Notes under the pieces: generated by a model
Told to the model about the DNA's origin: nothing
The model's database searches: none
Seen by the model: only the letters and a program-made list of their open reading frames with translations
Position numbers and translations under genes: made by a program
Part shown: positions 1 to 5,654 of the stretch, in pieces
Numbering within the stretch: position 1 is the stretch's first letter
How the letters are laid out: every line of letters starts with the position of its first letter
Source of the DNA: Mailhella sp.
GTDB taxonomy: Bacteria > Desulfobacterota > Desulfovibrionia > Desulfovibrionales > Desulfovibrionaceae
Length of the DNA: 10,495 nt
Assembly: GCA_020024815.1 (NCBI GenBank)
Contig: JAHHTE010000061.1
Span: 1 to 10,495, forward strand
Direction of reading: 5' to 3'

Positions 1-40
1 ATGTTATTTTTATAGTGAAATATTTTTTAGAAAAATTAAA

Positions 41-71
41 TAAAAAATGCACCTTATAGAAGGTGCATTTA
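41..71 (-). terminator. Intrinsic terminator of the fmdB-degP operon
   Basis: A perfect 11-bp stem (45-55 with 60-70) encloses a 4-nt loop. Read on the minus strand it is followed by six T residues (42-47, partly inside the stem) and further T-rich sequence. It lies about 25 bp beyond the degP stop codon. Read on the plus strand the trailing T-run is only three bases, so it looks directional for the minus strand. Confidence 0.85.
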
Positions 72-94
72 GTATTAGGAGGTATTATGTATTA

Positions 95-1504
95 TTATTT
101 TTCCAATGGAACAGTAATTATAAAGGCATTACCTTGACGATAAATTTGTAAAACAATAGCGCCACGTTGTTTACCTTCTTTATCCATTATATTAATAAGA
201 TCGTGAACATTTTTTATAGATTTTAAGTTTGCTGCCATAATAACATCACCTGGTAATATACCTGCTTTAGCAGCTTGACCACTTTCTTTTACATTTGTAA
301 CAATAATACCATTTAAATCTTGTGGTAAACGAAGTTGTTGTCTATCTTCAATATTTAAATCTCTTAATGAAAGACCAAGACTTGTACCTTTTTCAATAGC
401 TGTTTGTTTACCATTTTGGCTAAGGTTTCTTTCTCCTAATGTTACAGTGAGATTAAGCTCTTTACCATCACGAACAACAAGCATATTTACTTTACTATTT
501 GGTTTATAAGAGGCAACAGCTCTAGTTAAATCACTTGCAGATTTAATAATAGAATTATCAACACGAATAATAATATCGCCAGCTTTTAATCCTGCTTTAG
601 CTGCTGGTTCATTAGGAAGAACAGAACCAATTAAAGCTCCACCATCACCTTTTAAACCAAGTGCTTTTGCTGTAATTTCATCAATATCTTGAATTGTTAC
701 ACCTATCCAACCACGACTAACTTTTTTACCATTTTTTAATTGTTCAATGATATTAGAAGCAAGTTTACTTGGAATAGCAAAGCCAATGCCTTGTCCACTA
801 GCTGCAATAGCTGTATTAATACCAATTACTTCACCATCAAGATTAAGAAGTGGGCCACCAGAGTTACCTGGATTAATGGAAGCATCTGTTTGGATAAAGT
901 TATCATAAGGGCCTGCATGAATATCACGACCTTTTGCACTTACAATACCTGTTGTTACAGTATTACTTAAGCCAAAAGGATTACCAATAGCAACAACCCA
1001 ATCACCAACTTCCATTGAATCAGAATCACCAAATTTTACAGTTGGTAAATCATTTTTTACATTAATTTTTAAAAGAGCTAAGTCTGTTTCAGGGTCAAGA
1101 CCTATAACTTTTGCTTCAACTTTTGCTGTTTTTGTTTTTTTATCTGAAAAGTTGATATAAATTTTATCAGCATTTTGTACTACATGGTTATTAGTAACAA
1201 TATAACCATCTTTGGAAATAATAAAACCTGTTCCTAATGCACTTTGTAATTGTTCTTTACCATTTCCTTGTGGGCCAAGAAAAGGTCCAAATTGTTCAAA
1301 AAATTCTTCAAATTCACGTGGCATACCACGAAAACCACCAAATTGACTTTTTACCATTCTTTCCGTACTGATGTTTACAACAGCTGGTCCAACTTGTTTT
1401 ACAAGAGGACTGATAGAAGGAAGATTGATTCCTGCAAAAGCTTGAGAAGCTACTGTTACAGCAAGAACAATAGCTAAACAGGATTTAGCAAATATTTTTT
1501 TCAT
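95..1504 (-). CDS. degP: Periplasmic serine protease/chaperone, DegP/DegQ (HtrA) family
   Basis: A 469-aa HtrA protease that degrades or refolds misfolded envelope proteins in the periplasm. Residues 1-24 form a Sec signal peptide, probably cleaved after AFA. The trypsin-like domain carries the full catalytic triad: His107 (in TNNHVV), Asp141 (in DPETDLALL) and Ser215 (in NPGNSGGPL). Two PDZ domains follow, at about 264-355 and 375-466, so the architecture and length match DegP/DegQ/MucD rather than the single-PDZ DegS. A Gly/Phe-rich loop at about 53-80 corresponds to the LA loop that governs oligomer assembly in this family. The start is supported by AGGAG at 1510-1514, five bases upstream. 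It lies 14 bp downstream of fmdB and is very probably co-transcribed with it. DegP and DegQ cannot be separated from the sequence alone. Confidence 0.95.
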   Translation of the reverse strand: MKKIFAKSCLAIVLAVTVASQAFAGINLPSISPLVKQVGPAVVNISTERMVKSQFGGFRGMPREFEEFFEQFGPFLGPQGNGKEQLQSALGTGFIISKDGYIVTNNHVVQNADKIYINFSDKKTKTAKVEAKVIGLDPETDLALLKINVKNDLPTVKFGDSDSMEVGDWVVAIGNPFGLSNTVTTGIVSAKGRDIHAGPYDNFIQTDASINPGNSGGPLLNLDGEVIGINTAIAASGQGIGFAIPSKLASNIIEQLKNGKKVSRGWIGVTIQDIDEITAKALGLKGDGGALIGSVLPNEPAAKAGLKAGDIIIRVDNSIIKSASDLTRAVASYKPNSKVNMLVVRDGKELNLTVTLGERNLSQNGKQTAIEKGTSLGLSLRDLNIEDRQQLRLPQDLNGIIVTNVKESGQAAKAGILPGDVIMAANLKSIKNVHDLINIMDKEGKQRGAIVLQIYRQGNAFIITVPLEK

Positions 1505-1518
1505 TTTTTCTCCTAAAA

Positions 1519-1770
1519 TTATTCGTTAGACATGGTCTTTGAGCAAGAGCCATTACATGGTGGCTTTGCTAAATTAGATTGCATACTAACTCTAGAATGA
1601 ACAGGACCTACTTTATAAGGGAAAGCTCCTGTTTTAAGAGGACTTGGGGCACTTACCATTCTTTCAATTTCCTTTTCACCACAATTGGGACAAACTGCCT
1701 TTTCATCTCCAAAAACTAATTCCTCAAATTGATGCTGACATTTGGGGCAAAGAAAATCAAACATTGGCAT
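1519..1770 (-). CDS. FmdB-family zinc-ribbon protein
   Basis: An 83-aa small protein that starts MPMFDFLCPKC and has a classic CxxC...CxxC zinc ribbon (Cys8/Cys11 and Cys27/Cys30), followed by ERMVSAPSP, typical of the FmdB/CxxC_CxxC_SSSS family. The family is named after a putative regulator of formamidase/amide genes in Methylophilus; its general role is not settled. A further CxxxC pair (Cys72, Cys76) lies near the C-terminus. A GAGGT ribosome-binding site at 1778-1782 supports the start. It is the first gene of a two-gene operon with degP. No good sigma-70 promoter is obvious upstream; a CAAGT/ACTTG inverted repeat at 1844-1855 is the only operator-like sequence in the leader. Confidence 0.85.
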   Translation of the reverse strand: MPMFDFLCPKCQHQFEELVFGDEKAVCPNCGEKEIERMVSAPSPLKTGAFPYKVGPVHSRVSMQSNLAKPPCNGSCSKTMSNE

Positions 1771-1913
1771 AATTTTTACCTCATATCTCTATATTTTGAT
1801 GTAAAAGTTAACATCGTCTTTTTATTAAATAATCATGTTTAACACTTGTGCAAGTTTTTAAATAAAAAATATCCTAAGTTTTTTATTTTTTTATTTCTTA
1901 TTGTTATTTTTTT

Positions 1914-1953
1914 AGGGGGAAAAATTTTGGAAAAGTTTCTCCCCCTAACCCCC
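1914..1953. repeat. G5/C5 hairpin element 1
   Basis: AGGGGGA (1914-1920) is complementary to TCCCCCT (1940-1946), with a 19-nt loop that has extra partial pairing. A second C5 tract follows at 1949-1953 after TAA and could compete for the same G5. Read on the minus strand this gives G5-TTA-G5-loop-C5. Such runs stand out strongly against the AT-rich background. The same design recurs inverted at 2064-2092. From memory, similar G/C-tract hairpins are common between Desulfovibrio genes, but I could not check this. Confidence 0.6.
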
Positions 1954-2019
1954 TTACAAAACTTTTTAATTTATTTTTATAGGATATGATTAAAAAAGAT
2001 AATATGTGTGTTAAATTAT

Positions 2020-2056
2020 AAAAAAATCTTTTTGAATATATTCAAAAAGATTTTTT
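2020..2056 (-). terminator. Bidirectional intrinsic terminator downstream of icd
   Basis: A perfect 16-bp inverted repeat (2021-2036 with 2041-2056) with a TATA loop has T-runs on both strands (six on plus, seven on minus). Being AT-rich, it relies on length rather than GC content for stability. It lies about 55 bp past the icd stop codon and probably ends the icd transcript before fmdB. Confidence 0.75.
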
Positions 2057-2061
2057 AGATT

Positions 2062-2092
2062 GAGGGGGAGTGGGGGAAATCATTTCCCCCAC
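2062..2092. repeat. G5/C5 hairpin element 2
   Basis: On the plus strand, G5 at 2064-2068, AGT, then an 11-bp inverted repeat (2070-2080 with 2082-2092) ending in C5 at 2086-2090. In the icd transcript (minus strand) it folds as a G5...C5 hairpin followed by a second C5 tract. It mirrors element 1 at 1914-1953: the two are inverted copies of one design and their G5/C5 pairs can also pair with each other across the terminator hairpin. Confidence 0.6.
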
Positions 2093-2111
2093 AAAAAATA
2101 AAAAATTAACA

Positions 2112-3278
2112 TTACATATTTTCAATTTCTTTTATAAGTAAATTACCAAATTCAGAACAAAGCACACTTGTAGCATTTTCTATTTCTTTTGCTAAATCTT
2201 GGGTTACAGTTTTTTTATCAATACAATTTTGAATAGCGTTTCTTATGGTGCTTGCTGCTTTATCTAATCCTATATGGTCTAAAAGCATTGCAGCAGATAA
2301 GAGTAGGCTACATGGATTTGCTATATCTTTTCCAGCTGCTGTTGGTGCTGTACCATGAGTTGCCTCAAAAATAGCAAGATTATCAGACATATTTACTCCA
2401 GGAGCCATACCTAAACCTCCTACTTGTGCAGCAAGAGCGTCTGATAGATAATCACCATTTAGATTTGTGGTTGCTATTACACTATATTCTTCAGGGTGTA
2501 AAAGAGCTTCTTGGAACATAGCATCAGCAATTCTATCTTTAATAATAATTTTATTTTTTGGATCTTTTCCTTCTCTAATTTCTTGCTCTGTGATGGTTTG
2601 ATTTGCAAATTCTTGTTTTGCTACTTCATAACCCCATTTTTGAAAAGCACCTTCTGTAAATTTCATTATATTCCCTTTATGAACAAGGGTAACACTTGGT
2701 AAATTATTTTTAAGTGCATATTGAATTGCTCTACGAACAAGACGTTTACAACCATGCTCAGTCATTGGTTTAATACCAATAGCACATTCTTCTTTAATAT
2801 TTTTTGAAAAGTTTTTATTAATAAATTCAATAAGTTTTTTTGTTTCTTCTTGGTTTGATTGAAATTCAATACCAGCATAAACGTCTTCTGTATTTTCTCT
2901 AAAAATAGTCATATTAACTTTTTCAGGGTGGCGAACAGAGGCTATAATTCCTTTATACCAGTGTACAGGACGAATGCAGGCATATAGATCAAATTTTTGT
3001 CGCATAGTAACAGTTAAACTTCTGATACCAGTTCCAACGGGGGTAGCAAGAGGACCTTTAATTGCAACTTTTGCCTTAGCTAAAGCTTCTAATGTTTCTT
3101 TTGGAAGATGTTCTCCTGTTTGCTTAAATGCTTTTTCTCCTGCAAGTAGTTCTTCCCAAATAATTTCTTCTTTTCCTTGATAGGCCTTTTGAACTGCAAT
3201 ATTTATTACAGGTTTTGTAACTTTCCAAATATCAGCACCAATACCATCACCTTCAATCCAATATACTTTGTGTTGCAT
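2112..3278 (-). CDS. icd: Isocitrate dehydrogenase, cofactor preference uncertain
   Basis: A 388-aa decarboxylating isocitrate/isopropylmalate dehydrogenase-fold enzyme that converts isocitrate to 2-oxoglutarate in the oxidative TCA branch. Bacterial-type IDH motifs include RSLTVTMRQ, with Ser87, Arg93 and Arg103 matching E. coli Ser113, Arg119 and Arg129, then FRENTEDVYAGIE, NLNGDYLSDALAAQ and FEATHGTAP. The C-terminal part aligns without gaps to E. coli Icd over the cofactor region. There, the NADP determinants Lys344, Tyr345, Tyr391 and Arg395 are replaced by Thr313, Ala314, Gln360 and Lys364, so NADP dependence should not be assumed. The start at 3278 is preferred: GGAGG at 3286-3290 is spaced seven bases away, and MQHKVYWIEGDGIG gives the expected N-terminus. 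It is divergent from ahbA and ends at the hairpin array. Confidence 0.93.
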   Translation of the reverse strand: MQHKVYWIEGDGIGADIWKVTKPVINIAVQKAYQGKEEIIWEELLAGEKAFKQTGEHLPKETLEALAKAKVAIKGPLATPVGTGIRSLTVTMRQKFDLYACIRPVHWYKGIIASVRHPEKVNMTIFRENTEDVYAGIEFQSNQEETKKLIEFINKNFSKNIKEECAIGIKPMTEHGCKRLVRRAIQYALKNNLPSVTLVHKGNIMKFTEGAFQKWGYEVAKQEFANQTITEQEIREGKDPKNKIIIKDRIADAMFQEALLHPEEYSVIATTNLNGDYLSDALAAQVGGLGMAPGVNMSDNLAIFEATHGTAPTAAGKDIANPCSLLLSAAMLLDHIGLDKAASTIRNAIQNCIDKKTVTQDLAKEIENATSVLCSEFGNLLIKEIENM

Positions 3279-3305
3279 AAAAAAGCCTCCATAAAAAGTT
3301 AGGTT

Positions 3306-3334
3306 AGTATCTTGCAAATCGTAGCTTGTTGCAA
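3306..3334 (-). promoter_or_regulatory. Candidate sigma-70 promoter of icd
   Basis: On the minus strand, TTGCAA (3329-3334) and GATACT (3306-3311) are separated by exactly 17 bp, each matching four of six consensus positions. Transcription would start near 3299, leaving a leader of about 20 nt with GGAGG before the start codon. Both hexamers overlap an inverted repeat. Confidence 0.5.
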
Positions 3335-3335
3335 G
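3311..3335. repeat. Operator-like inverted repeat over the icd promoter
   Basis: CTTGCAA (3311-3317) and TTGCAAG (3329-3335) form a perfect 7-bp inverted repeat with an 11-bp spacer. It covers the spacer and overlaps both hexamers of the proposed icd promoter, as expected of a dimeric repressor site. The TTGCAA cores start 17 bp apart and each is itself palindromic. Confidence 0.5.
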
Positions 3336-3347
3336 TATTTTTTTGGC

Positions 3348-3376
3348 TTGTCAAAATAAAAAAAACTAGCTAAAAA
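3348..3376 (+). promoter_or_regulatory. Candidate sigma-70 promoter of ahbA-like gene
   Basis: TTGTCA (3348-3353, five of six consensus bases) and TAAAAA (3371-3376, four of six) are separated by 17 bp. The A-rich leader to 3405 contains a weak GAGA ribosome-binding site at 3397-3400. The promoter is back-to-back with that of icd. Confidence 0.5.
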
Positions 3377-3405
3377 AGAAAAAAAATAATGATAACGAGA
3401 TAAAA

Positions 3406-3870
3406 ATGGAATATGAATTAGATAGTATTGATAAGAAAATTTTAGATATTATTCAAACTAATTTCCCTTTAGCTACAAACCCTTATCAAATTATTGGTGA
3501 ACAGGTTGGTATAAGTGCAAGGGAAGCACTTGAAAAGGTGATTAATTTAAAAAAAGTTGGTATTATTCGTCGATTAGGTGCAAATTTTCAATCAAAGAAA
3601 TTAGGTTTTCGTTCAACATTATGTGCTGCTAAAGTTCCACAAGAAAAAATGGATATATTTATTAAAGAAGTAAATGCAAAAAAAGGTGTAACACATAATT
3701 ATTTACGTGATCATACTTATAATATATGGTTTACGTTAATTGGTCCTTCTTGGGATTCTGTATGTAAGACTCTTGATGATATTACAGCAAAAACAGGTAT
3801 AAATATTTTAAATTTACCTGCAAAAAAAATGTATAAAATAAAAGTTAATTTTGCAATGGAAGAAGAATAA
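3406..3870 (+). CDS. ahbA: Siroheme decarboxylase subunit, AhbA-like (Lrp/AsnC fold)
   Basis: A 154-aa protein with an N-terminal winged-helix part (about 5-65) and an AsnC-type ligand-binding part (about 68-150). GIIRRLGANF, GVTHNYLRDHTYNIWFTL (about 94-111) and the terminal LPAKKMYKIKVNF resemble the Ahb/NirDLGH siroheme decarboxylase family rather than DNA-binding Lrp regulators. AhbA and AhbB decarboxylate siroheme to 12,18-didecarboxysiroheme in the alternative heme pathway of sulfate reducers and some archaea; His97 and Arg101 lie in the conserved active-site segment. The wording of the HNYLR and LPA..YKIKV motifs favours AhbA over AhbB, but this rests on memory. The gene stands alone here, with no ahbB, ahbC or ahbD in the window. 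A genuine Lrp-type regulator is the alternative. Confidence 0.75.
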   Translation: MEYELDSIDKKILDIIQTNFPLATNPYQIIGEQVGISAREALEKVINLKKVGIIRRLGANFQSKKLGFRSTLCAAKVPQEKMDIFIKEVNAKKGVTHNYLRDHTYNIWFTLIGPSWDSVCKTLDDITAKTGINILNLPAKKMYKIKVNFAMEEE

Positions 3871-3901
3871 ACTTTTTTCTTTGTAATTATTATTTTTTGT
3901 C

Positions 3902-3928
3902 TAAACCATTTAGGAAAAAATCCGAAAA
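3902..3928 (+). promoter_or_regulatory. Candidate sigma-28 (FliA) flagellar promoter
   Basis: TAAACCAT (3902-3909), exactly 11 bp, then TCCGAAAA (3921-3928). The enterobacterial FliA consensus is TAAAGTTT-N11-GCCGATAA; the -10 matches six of eight including CCGA, the -35 keeps TAAA. The predicted start near 3935 leaves a leader of about 37 nt. A TATAGT at 3930-3935 could be a sigma-70 -10, but it has no acceptable -35. Confidence 0.5.
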
Positions 3929-3937
3929 GTATAGTAT

Positions 3938-3953
3938 GTTTCATGAATGAAAC
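3938..3953. repeat. Inverted repeat at the start of the flgO-operon leader
   Basis: GTTTCAT-GA-ATGAAAC is a perfect 7-bp inverted repeat with a 2-bp centre. It lies just after the predicted transcription start and before the ribosome-binding site (GGAG at 3963-3966). It may act as an operator in DNA or as a small 5' hairpin (6-bp stem, TGAA loop) in the message. Confidence 0.5.
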
Positions 3954-3971
3954 TACAAAAACGGAGTTTTT

Positions 3972-4748
3972 ATGTTTAAAAAAGTAGTTGCTTTGAGTTT
4001 TTTTGCTCTGACATTATATATCCCTTATGTTTCTGCAAATAGCTATTACGAAGAAAAAATGGAATCCATAAGACCATCTGCATCTCCATCAACAAAAAGT
4101 GAAGCAAGAAAGCCTCTTGTTGGTGATTATGGTTCTTATTATGGAATGTCTGATTCTGAAGTTATTTTAATTCCAAATTTAAAAGGAACTGATTCACAAA
4201 GTGTAGGTATTAAAAGAAAGCAAAATCCTAAAGAAGCATATTTAGATGCACATGAATTACGCCTTAAAGCTCGTGAACTTACTTCCCAACTTTTAGAATC
4301 ATGGGTTCCTTCTAACATTAAGGGTATGGTGGCATATATTACGACTTTTACTCCACAAAGTGATTTAAGAGCTGAAACCGATTTTGGGCAATATTTACGA
4401 AATGCTTTTATGTATGAATTTAATCAACGTGGTTTTGCTGTACGTGATTTTAGTGCAAGAAATTTAATTATTAATCAAGATGGTTATGCGTATGGAATTA
4501 GTGATAATACGTATAAAACTTCTGTATTAAATAGTAAAGCAGCTCTTGTTACAGGAACTTTTTATCGAGATGAAGAATATTTATTTATAAATGTTCGTCT
4601 AATACGTGGAAGTGATGGTATGGTTCTTCGTTCTGCACAGACAATACTTCCTGTAACTCCTTTAGTAAGTAGAATGACAAAGCAAATGAATAAACCATTA
4701 CCTCCAGTTTTACCAAGCACTACAATAAATGTTGTTCAAGGAAAGTAA
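3972..4748 (+). CDS. FlgO-family exported protein
   Basis: A 258-aa exported protein with a signal peptide (about 1-22, cleavage after VSA), a Ser/Pro-rich linker (about 30-50) and a FlgO-like domain at about 88-230. FlgO proteins are outer-membrane proteins needed for normal motility and flagellar stability in Vibrio and relatives. The domain contains RLKARELTSQLLES, an IKGMVAYITTF strand, DFGQYLRNAFMYEF and the late beta segment LVTGTFYRDEEYLFINVRL. A short Pro-rich tail follows. GGAG at 3963-3966 sets the start. It is the first of three tightly linked genes, one base from the lipoprotein gene. The possible sigma-28 promoter upstream independently fits a flagellar role. Function is inferred from family resemblance; no catalytic residues are expected. 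Confidence 0.75.
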   Translation: MFKKVVALSFFALTLYIPYVSANSYYEEKMESIRPSASPSTKSEARKPLVGDYGSYYGMSDSEVILIPNLKGTDSQSVGIKRKQNPKEAYLDAHELRLKARELTSQLLESWVPSNIKGMVAYITTFTPQSDLRAETDFGQYLRNAFMYEFNQRGFAVRDFSARNLIINQDGYAYGISDNTYKTSVLNSKAALVTGTFYRDEEYLFINVRLIRGSDGMVLRSAQTILPVTPLVSRMTKQMNKPLPPVLPSTTINVVQGK

Positions 4749-4749
4749 T

Positions 4750-4998
4750 ATGAAAAAAATTTTAGTTTCTCTTTGTTTATTACTTGGTGCTTGTTCTGCA
4801 TCACAACAATATGTGGGTGAATCTCCTTATACTGTAAGTAATTGGAAACTTGCTATTGAAAATAGAAATGCTGATAGATATGAACTTGCATATCATTATT
4901 ATTCTTTAGCGTTATCAACAGCAAAAACAGAAGCTGGTATTTTGAGAATAAAAAGTGAAATGGAAGCATTAGAACGTGTTATTCAAGCAACACGTTAA
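4750..4998 (+). CDS. Small lipoprotein of the flgO operon
   Basis: An 82-aa lipoprotein with a short signal peptide ending in the lipobox LGAC, so Cys15 would be lipidated and the mature chain is 68 residues. Position +2 is Ser, not Asp, so sorting to the outer membrane is plausible. The mature part is almost wholly helical, with a WKLAIENRNADRYELAYHYY segment and a following amphipathic helix resembling a single TPR-type repeat. It is much shorter than FlgP/LPP20 lipoproteins, so I do not call it FlgP. The start at 4750 is favoured over an ATG at 4729 because AGGAAAG (4739-4745) lies just upstream and only this start gives a normal lipoprotein signal peptide. It follows the flgO-like stop by one base and precedes another exported FlgO-like protein by 13 bp. 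I do not recognise a named family. Confidence 0.75.
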   Translation: MKKILVSLCLLLGACSASQQYVGESPYTVSNWKLAIENRNADRYELAYHYYSLALSTAKTEAGILRIKSEMEALERVIQATR

Positions 4999-5011
4999 TA
5001 AAGGGTAAGAT

Positions 5012-5623
5012 ATGAAACGTTTTTTTAGTGTGTTTTTACTTCTTTTTGCAATGCTTTTACCATATACAGCTAAAGCAGGTATTGTTGATAATGCAGGTGT
5101 ATATCTTTTTGGAACAGGTTATGTGCCAGCTTGTGCTAAAAATATTGTAGATGATCTTGATAAGCAACTTTTGCAACTTTTAGGAAAATTGTATTTAAGA
5201 AGTGATTTAAAAATTATTTTTACTGTACCTGTAAGTCTTGATGATTTTGAAAAAACTAATTCTCTTGCTCGTCAAGTTGCAGAAGAAGTTTCAAATGAAT
5301 TAAAACAAAAAGGTTATCGTGTTTATGAATATAGAAAAGGAAAAGAGATAGATGTATATCCTAAAAAAGGAGAGTTTTTTCTTAGTCGTAAACTTGATAA
5401 AATGGCAACTACAAAATTTAGTGTAGAACTTATTATGGTGGGAACATATACCATTACTGATGAAAATGTTCGTTTTAATATTCGATTACTTCATGCTGGT
5501 TCGAATGAGGTGATTGCAAGTGGAAATGGCACTGTTCCTGTTTATCCTGAAATTATTCCATTGTTAGAAGAAAATCTTGATTATAAGATAGAATTAGAGC
5601 CAAGTGTAAAAACAAAATTATAA
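5012..5623 (+). CDS. Second FlgO-like exported protein (diverged paralog)
   Basis: A 203-aa exported protein with a signal peptide (cleavage after AKA at 22). Its core parallels the first FlgO-like protein of the operon: a helix (NIVDDLDKQLLQLL), a central strand (LKIIFTVPV), a long helix (SLARQVAEEVSNELKQKGYRV) and a terminal beta segment (IMVGTYTITDENVRFNIRLL, then EVIASGNGTVPV) that lines up with LVTGTFYRDEEYLFINVRLI and MVLRSAQTILPV there. It lacks the Ser/Pro linker and has an insert at about 108-130. AAGGG at 5001-5005 is the ribosome-binding site. It is the last gene of the operon and is followed by a strong terminator. Homology to FlgO is inferred by eye from shared order and motifs; the function is unknown. 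Confidence 0.7.
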   Translation: MKRFFSVFLLLFAMLLPYTAKAGIVDNAGVYLFGTGYVPACAKNIVDDLDKQLLQLLGKLYLRSDLKIIFTVPVSLDDFEKTNSLARQVAEEVSNELKQKGYRVYEYRKGKEIDVYPKKGEFFLSRKLDKMATTKFSVELIMVGTYTITDENVRFNIRLLHAGSNEVIASGNGTVPVYPEIIPLLEENLDYKIELEPSVKTKL

Positions 5624-5630
5624 CTTTTTT

Positions 5631-5642
5631 GTGGGAAACCAC
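5631..5642 (+). other. GNRA-capped mini-hairpin before terminator
   Basis: GTGG-GAAA-CCAC: a 4-bp stem capped by a GAAA tetraloop, eight bases after the stop codon. A purine-rich AAGGAGGAGGGG stretch (5643-5654) links it to the terminator. It may stabilise the 3' end of the flgO-operon message. Confidence 0.4.
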
Positions 5643-5654
5643 AAGGAGGAGGGG

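Larger units (their letters stand above)
1771..2111. other. 341-bp intergenic gap with nested inverted elements
   Basis: There is no convincing gene in this stretch. It separates icd from fmdB, both on the minus strand. The fmdB-proximal half (1771-1910) is AT-rich leader. The icd-proximal half (1914-2092) has, in plus-strand order, a G5 tract, two C5 tracts, an AT-rich 16-bp hairpin, two G5 tracts and a C5 tract. The parts are listed as separate entries. Confidence 0.8.

Noticed and set aside
87..137. A 16-aa plus-strand ORF with a perfect AGGAGGT (77-83) before its ATG, antisense to the degP 3' end
   Set aside because: Spacing is only three bases, the product has no recognisable features and most of it lies within degP coding sequence; chance is likely.
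1825..1853. Possible fmdB promoter TTGCAC-N16-TATTTA on the minus strand
   Set aside because: Only three of six matches in each hexamer; not better than chance in AT-rich DNA.
2064..2076. G-quadruplex at the paired G5 tracts
   Set aside because: Only two G tracts lie together on a strand; four suitable tracts are missing, and hairpin pairing explains the pattern.
3279..3317. N-terminal extension of icd starting at 3317
   Set aside because: The 13 extra residues precede a start with ideal GGAGG spacing, and 3317 would place coding sequence over the proposed promoter.
3406..3870. Annotation as AsnC/Lrp transcription regulator
   Set aside because: HNYLRDHTYNIWFTL and the LPA..YKIKV ending fit siroheme decarboxylase subunits better than DNA-binding Lrp proteins.
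3717..3944. Minus-strand ORF of 75 aa overlapping the 3' end of ahbA
   Set aside because: It is mostly antisense to ahbA, has no homologous look or ribosome-binding site, and would cover the sigma-28-like promoter.
4729..4749. Upstream start for the lipoprotein gene, overlapping flgO-like
   Set aside because: It would put seven residues, including an acidic one, ahead of a normal lipoprotein signal peptide; AGGAAAG serves the ATG at 4750.
4750..4998. Calling the small lipoprotein FlgP
   Set aside because: It is far shorter than FlgP and has a TPR-like helical pattern instead of the LPP20 type domain; only gene order supports FlgP.
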